NCBI GenBank assembly: GCA_028554755.1
Contig: JAPTOF010000003.1
Coordinates: forward strand, 31,266,001-31,330,000
Length of the DNA stretch: 64,000 nucleotides
Source: Cordia subcordata
Taxonomy: Eukaryota; Streptophyta; Magnoliopsida; Boraginales; Cordiaceae
Reading direction: 5' to 3'
Shown here in pieces: positions 10,205-26,411 of this stretch. The translations under genes and the position numbers were made by a program. How positions within the stretch are numbered: the stretch's first letter is position 1; every line of letters begins with the position of its first letter. Under the pieces are notes generated by a model. The model had not been told where the DNA came from and made no database searches. It saw nothing but the letters and a program-made list of their open reading frames with translations.

Positions 10205-10735
10205 GCTGCTTCCAACATTAGTTCTTTATAAGCACCCTAGGCCAATTTATTAGACTTAATATGCTTGAGGGCAATGATAAGTCATTTGATTAGGCTTAAT
10301 GCGGTAAGTGGTTCTTCCTAGAGCGTGCTTCACTTGATTCGGGGGATATAACTCAGTCGGTAGGGTTTCGCTCTTACAATTGAGTTGTTGCAATTATGGG
10401 TTAAATGTCTAATTGTCCGGACAGTAATGATTGTATCTTGTACCATAATTGGTTTAGAGTTGTATTTTGAGTTAGTTGATTTGATTTAGGATGATGGTAG
10501 ACCAATTTCCTGATTGAATTTAGTTATTCTTTGAACAAATAAAACTCTTAAGGGAAGACTCGTGTGTCAAAGTTTACAAGCTAATTGAGCATTAGTTTCT
10601 TTATAAGCATTTTGAGTCGGTTAATTAGGTTTAATGTGGTAACAAACCAATTTTTTAATTGAATTTAATTATTCTTTCAACAAATAAAACTCCAAGGAAA
10701 GACTTATGAGTCAAAGTTTACAAACTAAAATTTAC
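10205..10735. repeat. Degenerate tandem module around a plastid DNA relic
   Basis: Blocks at about 10510-10590 and 10645-10730 share 'attgaattta', 'ttattctttgaacaaataaaact' in part, and 'gtcaaagtttacaa'. Blocks at about 10215-10255 and 10590-10640 share 'cattagtt', 'ctttataagca' and 'taatatg/taatgtgg' words. The plastid trnA fragment lies between the first and later copies. The period is about 135 bp for the best pair. Confidence 0.55.
10341..10444 (+). pseudogene. Plastid trnA-UGC 5' exon and intron start (NUPT)
   Basis: The stretch starting ggggatataactcag follows the conserved plastid trnA(UGC) 5' exon and runs straight into the first part of its group II intron, including 'atgtctaattgtcc' and 'gtatcttgtacc'. 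Against the plastid sequence as I remember it I count 16 differences over about 102 bp, nearly all transitions and 12 of them C to T or G to A. The anticodon is changed (TGC to TAC), and the 3' exon is absent, so it cannot make a tRNA. This is nuclear plastid DNA decayed by methylation. Confidence 0.8.
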
Positions 10736-10759
10736 ATACCTATTAACCTCCCGATAAAT

Positions 10760-11304
10760 ATAAATAAAAATGAATTTCGGAAAACTCAATAACTTCTTGC
10801 ATTCTCTTATAGCTTCTTTTATGGAAAAATAGGTATTGGTTACTTGCGTTTCTCCTTAATCCAATCGATTAGCCCTTCAGCATTCAACTCAACCTCAAGT
10901 TCTAGGAATTCTCCTCTTGATTACCTCCTGTAAACCCTCACAAAAGCCAAAACCTCTGCCACAATGTTAGAGGCTATTCCCAAGTAAAAACCATTTCCCA
11001 TCAAGCTAGCTGTTTGCTATATATATATATATATATATAGCAAAATATAGCAAACTCCAAATTATCATTAGAGCAGTCAGCAACATTCTCTCAACCACCA
11101 ATAAAAATCTTATATTGTCAAAAGAAAATCTTATATTGCGCAATTTACACAACAACTATACAATAATAACAAAGATGTTGCCCCAAAGATTGCTCTTCCC
11201 ATTTTCCTGAATCCGGTAATTAAGTCCATAGCTTGTAAGCATAAACCTGGTAATTACTATCTTGTTGAATGATCATTTAAATTTGGACTAATTGAATAGA
11301 AAAG

Positions 11305-11338
<34 letters not shown>

Positions 11339-12102
11339 CTTTGAGTTAAGGTATCCTCACATTAGATTGAGATTAATCTTTATTCGGTCGAGAGCGTTTA
11401 AGGAAAAGATTTCCCAACAAGTTCGTTTTTTGGGTTTTGAACTTGTGTTCTCTTTTTTATGAGGGTGAGGCTGCTATCACGTCAACCAACAACTTGTTGG
11501 TAGGTTCTAAATAATTTCAACAATGGAGTTTTAACCTCTGCTATATATGCCAAAATCAGAGTTTCCAATCAGTTGCCGTTTTAATGCCATTGACTCAAGT
11601 CACACACATTCTTAATTGCGCGTTTGATGTTGCCATCCAACACATGTTAGTTATAATTAACAAAACAAAAGTCAAAATGATAATTAAGGTGATGAACCAG
11701 ACACATTAATCAAGTCTTTAACAATATGGAGTCGGTGTGAAGTGTGAAAATCATGTTAAGATAACATAAATGATTATTTTTTCCACACCATGTGCTAGGC
11801 ACTGAAGGATCAACTCATTCAAAGCTCAAAGGTGTGCTAATAAACAACTCATTCAAAGCTCAAAGGTGTGCTAATAAAGGCAGCAACTAGGACATACATC
11901 GAATCAGTTAGATTCGCCATTAAAATACGTATCAATCTAACAAATAGAATAACTTTATAGAGAGGATATCAAAATTAGACCTTGCTAATTGACCAAAAAA
12001 TTATAGCAAAAATAACCAAAAAGCCTATCCCTTACAAAGTAATTATCAAAAATTCTCTCACTTCATTACACTTTTCTTTCTCTCTCCTAAATTCTCTCTC
12101 TT

Positions 12103-12147
<45 letters not shown>

Positions 12148-13790
12148 TGTGACACTCATGCAATGCACAAAGAGCTACATATGTGATTGGATATATTAAA
12201 TCTATAGAGTTTTTATATCTTACTAAATAGTTATTGAAACAATTATATACTATGGAATTAATAAAACAATGATATATATATATATATATAAAGAAATGGC
12301 AGAATATTAATTAAATAAAAATATTTAATACAGGAATTAAACTAAATAAATAATGAAAAACAAAAAATGACCTAAAAACAGGCATATTTAATTAATTGAT
12401 AAGTAATTATGAAAATCTTGGCATATAAAGCGCCACTTGATAACACGAAATTACAATTTATTTTGCTTTATTATATAGTATAGATATATTTTTTTCTCTT
12501 TCTTCCTTTCCCAACTACAATCCTTCCTCACTTTCCTCATTTTTCTCTCTTTCCTCATTTCTGTCCTGCTTAAACACTCAAAATAATCATTAAGCACATA
12601 TATCCTCTCTCTTCATTTGTCAACTGCATTTGTCATTTTGAACTCTTTTTTTTAAAAAAAAAAATCATTTGCTTTTTAATTTTTTTTAAACTTTGACTCT
12701 ACTCGCAAAAAAATACTTATAAAATAAAAGTAACTATACAATCATCTATAATAAATTATGTTACTCAAGATTTATGTTATAAACCTTTACGACACAATAT
12801 TAAAATCATAATTTAAATTTGTAAAATGTTAATATAATTTATAAAAATAATTTAATAGATACTTGTTATAATACTTATGTTGTTTAAGAAAATTTTATAT
12901 TTTAGTTTTCGGACGTGCCACTTATTTTAAATGGTTACTTAGGTAGAAAAATAGATAAAAATGTTGCATAACTATTTTTTATATATTAAAAGTGTAAGAG
13001 GCTTCTTTTTCAATCATAAAAGACAAAGCTATACGTGACAAAAATTTGAGTAAAAAATTCCTTGTTAGTAGAGAAACATAATAGGAAAAAAGGTTTAAAA
13101 AAATGACAATAGTGTAGAGAAAACAAACTACAACGTAAAGATATGATAGAAAAAAATGAAAGAATAGGATAAAAAACTAAAATAAGACACTAAGACTAGA
13201 GAAGGAAAAAAAAGACTAAAACCCTAAATACTAGTTTGAAACATTAAGCTCCTTTGACAAAAACTAATTCAAAGCTAATATGAGAGACTATTTTAGTGAA
13301 CAATAAAATTTAAAAAAATGGTATTTTTCACTATGCCAAAACATTAAAAGTTAACTTAAAAGCTGTTTTTGGGTATTACTGACCAAGGTTTGACTTTAGA
13401 TTATAGATAAAAATAATTATTTTAATTTCATTCAATGCTAAATTATACATCATTAACATATACTTAATTTTATATTTTCTTATTATTGTGTGTATCTATA
13501 ATCTATATCTATAATAGTATATAAAGTTATATTTCAACTACTAGGAGCTACTACATAAGCTTTTTCAAATTTTTGTGTGATGATACACCATCCCTTATTG
13601 TTTATCATTTTAAGTGAGATTTACTTTTCTCTTTAATCTAAAATTGAATCACACATCTTATTGATTTTTATTAATTTTTAGTAGTATTCAATATGATTAA
13701 TTTAAAGATGTATTCATGTTACTTTTTTTAGTCTTGTAGAGAATTTTATTATATTATTCTTGAGAATTTTGCTCTTTCACAAACACTTGT
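10760..13790. other. Gene-free AT-rich region with microsatellites
   Basis: No coding region seen. AT dinucleotide tracts lie at about 11020-11038, 11308-11335, 12108-12144 and 12270-12290. A perfect 34-bp tandem duplication is at 11811-11878. CT-rich stretches lie at about 12060-12100 and 12485-12560. Confidence 0.55.
11811..11878. repeat. 34-bp perfect tandem duplication
   Basis: Two identical units, 11811-11844 and 11845-11878, each beginning caactcattc and ending gtgctaataaa. Identity of both copies points to a recent slip or break-repair event. Confidence 0.9.
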
Positions 13791-13799
13791 GTATTACAG

Positions 13800-14225
13800 G
13801 TCAATATTTGATACAGTTTTCTCAAATTATATATTATAAACAATAAATATTTTAATATGATTCACTAATTGGACCAAGATTATGATAATAATCTAATCCT
13901 TCACGTTTTCTTTTACATACCCCTACAAAATTATTTTGGTTAAAACTAAATTTTTAATAACTAACCACACATTATACCTATAACTAAATCGTTAATATCT
14001 TTTTTGATTTTAGAAGAATGAAAATACCCTTAATTAATTATATATCATAAATAATGATTTTAACATGATTTTCTAATTAGACTAAAACCATGATAATAAT
14101 TTAAAGCTTCTGATTTTCTTTTACTTACCCTTGTCAATTCTCTTTCATATTTGCTCTCAAATAGTAACAATATTATTTGGTTAAAAATATATTTTTAATT
14201 ACTAACCATATATATTGCATATACC
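13800..14225. repeat. About 210-bp decayed direct repeat
   Basis: 13822-13990 and about 14036-14220 share an ordered set of words: 'tatcataaa/tattataaac', 'tttaa-atgatt', 'gataataat', 'ttttcttttac', 'ttggttaaaa' and 'aactaacca'. Identity is modest. No ORF is kept. Confidence 0.6.
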
Positions 14226-14458
14226 TGAATAACCAAATCAAACTGAATTGTAATATAAAACTTGGTGCGGTGACTTTTGTACTTGGTTCGATTTCGGCTA
14301 TCAAAAATAGAAAAATTTGGTTTCGATTATTCTTCCAAATTTTGGTTAATAACCAAATAAACGAATAACAAATTTGAGACAGAATCAGTAATTCTTAATT
14401 TTGATTGACTCCATTTTTATTAATTACAAACAAAAACATAAAAAAGACACAAAATTTA

Positions 14459-14752
14459 CAAAAAATAAAATTACAAAATTCACATGCACACACACACGAA
14501 CAGATTGCTACCAAAAGCATAATAACTAGGCAGCTCCAACTTTTTGTCAGAAAAATGTCAAATACTTTATTAATAAAGTACCCGTCATACTGCTTGTACA
14601 TCACTAATGTGGGCTGACATTAAGTTAGAAAACTAACACAGGTGGGAATTCAACCCAATTCAAATGAAGAAAAAATAAAATTATAAAATTCACACACAGG
14701 CGCAAATAGATTGCTACCAAAAGCATAATAACTAGTCCGTTCCATTAGCTTG
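14459..14752. repeat. 75-80-bp direct repeat pair
   Basis: About 14459-14542 and 14668-14752 share 'aaaaaataaaatta', 'aaaattcaca' and the exact run agattgctaccaaaagcataataactag (in two parts: agattgctaccaaaag, cataataactag). The copies are 209 bp apart in the same direction. Confidence 0.75.
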
Positions 14753-14879
14753 GTAGATTGTGTCAAAAAATATAATTTACACTTAGCAATTTTGGAGATG
14801 TAAAAGTTTAATTCAAAAAAAAAAAAGAGAGATAAAATCAAATGTTGAACCAAGGATGTGGAACTATGCATAATGCATA

Positions 14880-15055
14880 ATATATACATATATATATTAT
14901 GTATGTATATGTGTATATATTATGTATATGTATATATGTACATATATATATATATATTATGTATATATATGTGTGTGTGTGTATATATATATATGGATGT
15001 ATGTATATGAATGTGTATATATACATATATGTACATATATACACACATGTTGGTC
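14880..15055. repeat. Compound TA/TG/TATG microsatellite
   Basis: About 170 bp of alternating pyrimidine-purine DNA built from ta, tg, tatg and catatg words. It makes both strands open in several frames, which produces spurious Tyr/Ile-rich ORFs. Alternating runs of this kind can form cruciforms or Z-DNA. Confidence 0.85.
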
Positions 15056-15059
15056 AATT

Positions 15060-15905
15060 TATTGGAAATGATAATTCACTTATTGTGGTTGAATATTTAA
15101 TGATGAAAGAGAAGCAAAAAGCTTAATTCAAATTTAAAATACGAATTTTTCTTATTAAGGGTAAGATAGACAATGAAAATGTCAAATTACAAATTGGGTA
15201 AAAAGCTCCGGACCTTCCAATATTTTGAAAGTGTATCAAGCACCCCTATGTTTTTAAAACTTTCTTATAATTCCCTTGTAGTTTTTGAAACTAATCTAAC
15301 GTGCCGCAATCTTAACTTTCTGTTAAACATTAACAAAAATATTTAAAAGTCGGATATACCCTTTTTTATTTTTAGACAAAGTTATCCCTAACAATAATGC
15401 ATTTTTTCCCCTCTTTCCTCTAAACCATTATCGCCTTCGTCTTCCCCATGCCTCTAACCACAGATCCACCCTCACCAAAACCCCATCCCCCATCAAGAGT
15501 AACACCATCCCTTTCTCCTTGCAAACTAAACCGAAACTATATCCCTACACAATTGCTATATATAATAGTTATACGTGATAATATTACTTTCAAGAACATT
15601 GTTAAAAGATGAAATTCATGATGGCAGCAACAAAATCTCTTCAATTGATTCAAATTAAAGTGTGTCAATTATTTTGAGTCCAGAAGGGCAGCAACAGCAA
15701 TGCATAAATTATGTAAACATGATATGATAATGTAGTGCTGGAAACTGAGAGGGTCCGATTAGGAATGGGCGATTGGAAGTGTCTGAACGCCACAGCCGCC
15801 ACCCAAGCGGCTACGCTTGTAAAGACTTTACCGCAGAATAGGCGGCTATCAGTTAGCTTCATAGCATGCCCGTTTGCGCACTTTAACCCAAGAGCACTCA
15901 TGATA
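15060..15905. other. Intergenic region, nothing recognised
   Basis: No gene supported. A sequence from about 15195 to 15540 has the feel of a decayed repeat, but I cannot assign it. Small opposing ORFs around 15665-15900 have no recognisable product. Confidence 0.45.
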
Positions 15906-15910
15906 ACTGA

Positions 15911-16137
15911 GGGCCTGTTGGATTGGCTCCTTTTCTTTTTCCATAAAAAAGTTTTTTTTGGGAAAAAATTACACTATTTTTATAATAATTATTTGATTTG
16001 ATTTTTAAAAATATTAAAATTTTAAAAAGAAGATCAAAATATAGCTTTTTAGAAATTAAAATTTTTAACGTAAAAAAAATATTTTTTAAAAATTGTTAAA
16101 AAAATACTTTTAGAAAAGTACTTTTGTTGAACAACTC
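15911..16137. mobile_element. MITE, family member 2
   Basis: A 227-bp AT-rich element beginning gggcctgttggattgg and ending ttgttgaacaactc. Its interior 'ataattatttgatttga' and nearby A/T runs match member 1 (5643-5862) in the same orientation. No coding capacity. Confidence 0.55.
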
Positions 16138-16550
16138 AATGCTGCTTTTGCATTCAAGTTTAAATGAAGCTTCGTAATTGTATATTCAGCATTACTCCAA
16201 GTTTTGAGCTCTCTTGTTAGTTAGACATTCTTTATTGGTATGTCTTTCCCAGTTTGCTCAGGTTATTACGGAAAGGGCAAAAATATATTGACTTGCAAGC
16301 GGGGCATGTTACTTGGAAAAAATGTGTCCTTAATTTATCATATATATGAAAGGACCTTTATCTTTACTAAAATTTTTTCATCAACTTCATTTCGTTTTTG
16401 CATGGATCGGCAATTCTTGTTAAAATCAAAATACTAATTTCAGAAGAAAAAAAATCATTAAATTTGTTAGTGTATATGTGCACGTGGGTGATTATGTACA
16501 CATATATAGTCATAGGTGATTTAAAGGTTAGCTACGATTATAAGCTTCTT

Positions 16551-16749
16551 TTGGTGCCAAGAAAGAAGATGTACTAGTTAGTCTTAACTTGAAGTTATTA
16601 CTTGACTAGAACATTGAGCTTGAATAAGGCCTCAATTATATCTAGATCGTTTGGTGCCAAGAAAGAAGATGTACTAATTAGTCTTAACTTGAAGTTATTA
16701 CTTGACCAGAACATTGAGCTTGAATAAAGCCTAAATTATATCTAGATCA
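16551..16749. repeat. 100-bp tandem duplication
   Basis: Unit 1 starts at 16551 and unit 2 at 16651, both with ttggtgccaagaaagaagat. About five substitutions separate them, so the duplication is fairly young. They end in 'tatctagatc'. No ORF or hairpin explains them. Confidence 0.92.
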
Positions 16750-17124
16750 TATTTTTCAAGTAGTCATGTAAGTGATAAATTTTTCGGGTCAACTATCATT
16801 AATGAAATTTAATAGAATTAACAAAAAAAGAAATTTAAAAGATCGATTGGCTTGATTACAATCATTTAGTTAAGAAAACACAAGGTTAACATTGCTATTT
16901 TCCAACATATATAATGTTTGGACGGGAAACAATGGGGGAAGGGATTGATAAGGGGGCTTATTAGTTATTATGATCATCAGTAAAACAATCATTACGTATA
17001 ATATGTGGAGGCCGTAACTCTTCCTCAACCAAGTTTAGACGGGATAAATAATAGCATCTTGTTCGATTAGAGGGACTAATAAGTGAAAATCATAATATCT
17101 AATTCTTAATCTTAGTAATTTATG

Positions 17125-17536
17125 CTGTGTTTGTTTGGAGCTTATTATAAGACACTTATCGTATTTGACAATTTATGTAAAAAAGATTGTTTGTTATCAG
17201 TTGATTATAAGACACTTATAAGATACTTTTCATAAGATGTCTTATTTGTAGTTATAAAAAATAAGTTGGGTTTAGGGTACTTATATCTTATCTTATATAT
17301 AGAAAATAATAAAAAATAAAATTTTAAAAATATATTTTATAATTTATTATTTAATTATAAAATTAAAATACCATGAGTCAAATTTAATAACATTATTATC
17401 AAAGTAACTTGTAACAACATTTTAGCTAATAAACCAAACAGTCTTATTGTATCAGACACTTATTTCTTATAAGACACTTATTATATAAGATGCTTATCAG
17501 ATTTCAGATTTAAGATAAAACTATTCCAAACAAGCT
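17125..17536. mobile_element. MITE-like element with short inverted ends
   Basis: The left end gtgtttgtttggagctta and right end ctattccaaacaagcta are imperfect inverse copies. The interior repeats 'tataagacacttat' in both orientations, so the whole folds on itself. AT-rich, no ORF. The flanks do not give a clear target duplication. Confidence 0.55.
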
Positions 17537-17901
17537 ATTAAAGTCATAACTAGGAAATGATTTAACATTTTATGTTCACTTTATGATGTTTATCTTTTTA
17601 TATAGTTTTATATAAATCAACTATAGTTCTTTATAATTATATAAAATATATCATATTCTCCTTTATCATACAATAGAATCAAAATAAACGCTTAAGCATA
17701 TGTTTAAATATCCAAGATCAGGGAATAGAGATATAATTTGTGGTGATTTTTTTTTTGAATCCTCGTAGATTACTCTTGATCTAAATACAGAATACTGGAA
17801 AAGTTTGGGGCAATTTTTTTGATAGATACAAATATAAAGGGCCATCTTTAGTAATTTCCCTGCAGTTACTCGAAACACCAAGCGCTGCACCCACAAAAAA
17901 C

Positions 17902-17912
17902 CCCTAAACCCT
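17902..17912 (+). promoter_or_regulatory. Telo-box upstream of SmF
   Basis: CCCTAAACCCT, one and a half plant telomere repeats, lies 63 bp upstream of the SmF start codon. Such telo-boxes are known in promoters and 5' leaders of plant ribosomal protein and RNA-processing genes. Function here is inferred from position only. Confidence 0.5.
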
Positions 17913-17974
17913 CCTCACTGCGCTCTGCGAGCTGGGAGCTTTGCAAACGAAAAAGTACTACAAATTACAACTTG

Positions 17975-20671
17975 ATGGCCGTAAGACTCGAATTTCCTGT
18001 TGTATTTCATTCATTCATTGTTTATATTTAGTGACCTGTTTATGTGATTGGCAAAAGTCTGTTAATTTAGTAATTCTTTTAGAGGTATTTATGTGTTTGT
18101 GTTGTGATTTATTAAAAAATGCCCGCATTTCATGAACTAGGAGAAATTTGTGGGAAACTCATGATAATTGAAGTGGACAAGTTTAAGAGGTACTAATATG
18201 GACAAAATCTTGAGTTGGAAACCAAACGTGATGCCTTGTTTGCTGGATGAATAGCAAGATTTAATCGTTCTTTACGTAAGTGTTTGAATCTTAGAAAATA
18301 CTATTTTGGTATGAAGTAATATTGCAAATGCAGTAACCTTAGAAGGAGCTGCACATAAGAGCAATAAACCGGCCGGTAAGGGGATAAAGGATGTGTGCAC
18401 TGTGCAGTCACACCCTATGTCCGATGTGAAGGTTCTAAGGCTTGCAGAGATAACTAGGGACTTTAAGAATAGTTTGAAAATTAAATAATTGAAATTATCA
18501 ATGAAACCAATAAGCCGTCACATTTAGTTCTCTAATTAGTTCCTTCTGGAATGCAGTGATCTGGTTCTCTTGCTCAATTATGTAACGTCTTACATGACAT
18601 TGGTCAACTTTGTATAGATCAGTGGTTACTAGTTTGATGGGTCCAGATATATGAGTATTCTTTTTCTTCTATTCTTTTGGCCTATTGCTACCCTGTATGA
18701 TGATTATATGCTTATGTGCTGGAAATATATATGTGGTTTAACACTGTTGTGGGAGTGCTAATGTTGATCTAACAAGATTGCAACATATTTTAACTGTAAA
18801 TTTCTGTTGCATCTGAATTAGCTTTTGTGGTGCTCTGGAAAATTCTTTTGACATTTTCTTGTGTCATTTGCAGACTGTACCAGTGAATCCGAAGCCTTTC
18901 TTGAACAATTTAACTGGAAAGCCTGTGATGGTAAAATTGAAGTGGGGAATGGAATATAAAGGTTGTCACTCCTTCAAATCTATCTGTGGAAATCTTTGAA
19001 CTTTGTTGTATAGCTGTTGCTTTCAGAATTACTATCAAACAAGACCAATACGTTTTCCTTTATATTTTCCTTTCAGGCTTTCTTGTTTCAGTGGATTCAT
19101 ACATGAACTTGCAGGTAGCCTTCAACACAATATTCTCTTTGGATTGTCTTCATCCTATTTTATTTCACTTAAATCATCTTCGGAGGGTAATGTTTGCAAT
19201 TCTGGTCCAGTTAAAATTCAAGGGCTGGGGGTTTGAGCAATCAAGTTCAGCTGCTTCTATGCAGAATTGGTACTACGTGGAGGGTCCAATGGTCTTAGCC
19301 TTTATGGTTTTCCCAGTTGGGGCAATTGTATATCCTTGCACTTTGCCTTACACAACCTGATATGAAACAAGATGGAATACGTGCCTATGAACATGAATAT
19401 GAACATATCTCGCACGTGGATGGATACTCACACTTGGGTAGATATGACTAGAGCAACCATGTTAAGAATCATGGTGTTTCATCTTAGGACCAACTGGTTC
19501 TAGGTTGAGTAGCTTGGATCTTATAAGTTGGTCTTAGAGTTTATAATTTTTCTATGCAGGAGGAATTGTATATGCTAACAATTTGGATTATCTTTCAAGC
19601 ATTTATGAAGCAAAAAATATATTAGAACTCGTCTGAATTTTTCTTTCTTCTGTTATTGGTTATAGTAACATTTCACTAAAGCTGTTCTTATTATGATTCA
19701 GTAAATTCCCTTAGTTAACTTTTGTAATTGATTTAATTATTGTTATAGCTGGCTAATGCTGAGGAATATGTTGAGGGACAGTTCACTGGGAATCTTGGAG
19801 AGATTCTGATCAGGTACTTTCCACCATCTGATATAGCTTGCCTTTACCTATACACTTGAAAGGAAAAATGACTGAGTAATAAGAAAAAGAAACAAAAAAG
19901 GGCTGGAAAAGGGATCGGGGAAAAGAAAAAAACCTTAAGCATTTTTGTCTAGTACAATTATGTAAGTGCCGACTCTTGCTAGGGGTTCAGGTGGAAGGGG
20001 TTGAGGGATCAAAATGAAGGGATTGAGGGATTAAAACTTAGTGCTGGCTGGGATTGAAGGATTAAAACTTAGTGCTGGCTTTTCTCTCTCTCTCTCTCAC
20101 AACACACACACACAGAGAGTTCTCCCATAGTTCGAGTCTGGCAATCACGTGTTGGGTTGGGCAGAGGGTTAAGTTAGTAGTGTGCTTTTTGCTGACAATA
20201 TTTTAATCATCTGATTTTTCTACGGTAGAAGTGTAAGGGTGCAGTGATTTAAGGGTTACTACTCTCAGAAAGAGTATCGCATTCTTGTGAATGCTACTTA
20301 AGTCTAATTCTAGAGCGTATGGAGTGACTATGAATGGGAGTTGGCCTGAGGGTAAGCTTGGATAAATGTCCATTATAGACTTAGGTTTGATGAGAAGGAG
20401 TTTAAAGGTAATGGTTCTAGCTTCTGTGCCACATTACAAGCAGTCCTCTCAGAGATTTAAGGAAAACAGAAAAATAAGTAACACAAGGATGGAGGATGAT
20501 TTATTTATATGCTAATCCGTGACATTCTATTGAAGATCTTAATGTGATCTTTTATGTTTCAAAATGTCTATTCATATGAGTGATCTTTGACTAATTTGCA
20601 GATGTAACAATGTTCTCTATCTGCGGGGTGTACCAGAAGATGAAGAAATCGAAGAAGCTGATCGTGACTGA
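17975..20671 (+). CDS. SMF: Small nuclear ribonucleoprotein SmF
   Basis: Exons 17975-17980, 18874-18961, 19077-19114, 19749-19813 and 20602-20671 join in phase to an 88-residue protein, the usual length of plant SmF. The first coding exon is just ATGGCC, followed by a GT donor. The product starts [20 protein letters not shown] and carries the Sm fold: Sm1 ([19 protein letters not shown]) and Sm2 ([13 protein letters not shown]), then an acidic tail ([12 protein letters not shown]). SmF is one of seven Sm proteins that ring the uridine-rich site of U1, U2, U4 and U5 snRNAs in the spliceosome. The next gene on the same strand starts about 1.1 kb downstream. A 31-bp tandem duplication sits in intron 4. 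Confidence 0.95.
20019..20080. repeat. 31-bp tandem duplication in SmF intron 4
   Basis: Units 20019-20049 and 20050-20080 each begin gggattga and end cttagtgctggct, with one difference. A partial unit precedes them at about 19997. A CT/CA-rich microsatellite follows at 20082-20116. Confidence 0.85.
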
Positions 20672-21756
20672 GAAGTGGATCAAGTGATCGTGTGTAGATC
20701 TAATCCTGCTAGCAGATATCTGATTGCTGTCTTTATCTTTCTCCCACCCCTTGGTCCTATTCATTATATATCGTGTAATTGTATTCCTCCTAGAAATGCT
20801 ATGTCTTGATCACATGCTCTATTTGTCAAATAGAAACTCACTCTAGGTATCATAGTTTGTTCTGACTGGTCACCACTCTGCAAATCAGGAGATTCTTGAA
20901 TGAGTTTCTAAGCTGCTGGTGCACAGATTGATGACGTATTGTGTTGAAATTCTTATGTTAATGCAACAGAAAGAGATATTCTCCTCTTGATAACCAGTGA
21001 TCTTCGGACAAGATTAGTTTGTCTCACCTGCGAGTTCCCTGTATACTTGCATTCATTCGACAATAAATGTAATGCTTTGTGAGATTTGTGTACGCCTTAT
21101 AACAACTTGGTTTATTATTATTGTCATCGCTACTTTAAGCATTTTGGACTAATTTATTGAACTCAATATGATGGCGAGTCAATATTTGGACTTGGGTGGT
21201 TACAATGAACCCAAAGCCCAATACTTAAGATGGGACCTTTACCAATTCATACTTTTAAAGCCTTTTTGCCATCATCATTTATAAAGCTTTCACAATATCA
21301 TATGATCTGCTATCAAGATTGTTCATTTGAGTTCATATTCTTAAGAGCAAGTAAATTATTTTAAGACGTCAAATATCTTGCAAAAATTGGCCGCATTGTC
21401 TAAAAGTTCAACAGATACTCCATTTGTATGGCATAGGAACGAGTAAAAATGATCTAAAAATGTCAACCGGTAAACAAATGAACTGCAACTCTACGATCAT
21501 GGTAAAAACATGGTCAAATTTTAGTGTCTGAAAGGTCCCAAAGGCATAGATTCTTGGATGAGTTTCTAGTCCCACGTGTCATAGTGCATCACCTCATAAC
21601 TACTTTTCAAAATCCTAACTTATAATCCTTAACAATAAAAGAAAAAGAAAAAGAAAAATCTGAACTTATAAACTTTACAGTCACCCCTTTTACTTCCCTC
21701 CAGCTCCCGAACTTCAGACACTCCACCCGACTCCAAGAGCTGCTGCTGCTGCTGAT
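20672..21756. other. SmF 3' UTR and NADP-MDH promoter region
   Basis: The left part should hold the SmF 3' UTR. A TATAAAC at 21667-21673 lies 84-90 bp upstream of the malate dehydrogenase ATG and is a possible TATA box. No other gene is seen. Confidence 0.45.

Positions 21757-26411
<4,655 letters not shown>

Noticed and set aside
10341..10444. Functional tRNA gene
   Set aside because: The anticodon is mutated, the 3' exon is absent and stem bases are changed.
14838..15126. Tyr/Ile-rich ORFs on both strands
   Set aside because: Produced by TA/TG microsatellite; no coding signal.
20082..20180. SINE-like block in SmF intron 4 with 'gttcgagtctggc'
   Set aside because: Only one B-box-like word beside a CT/CA microsatellite. 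No A box, tail or target duplication.
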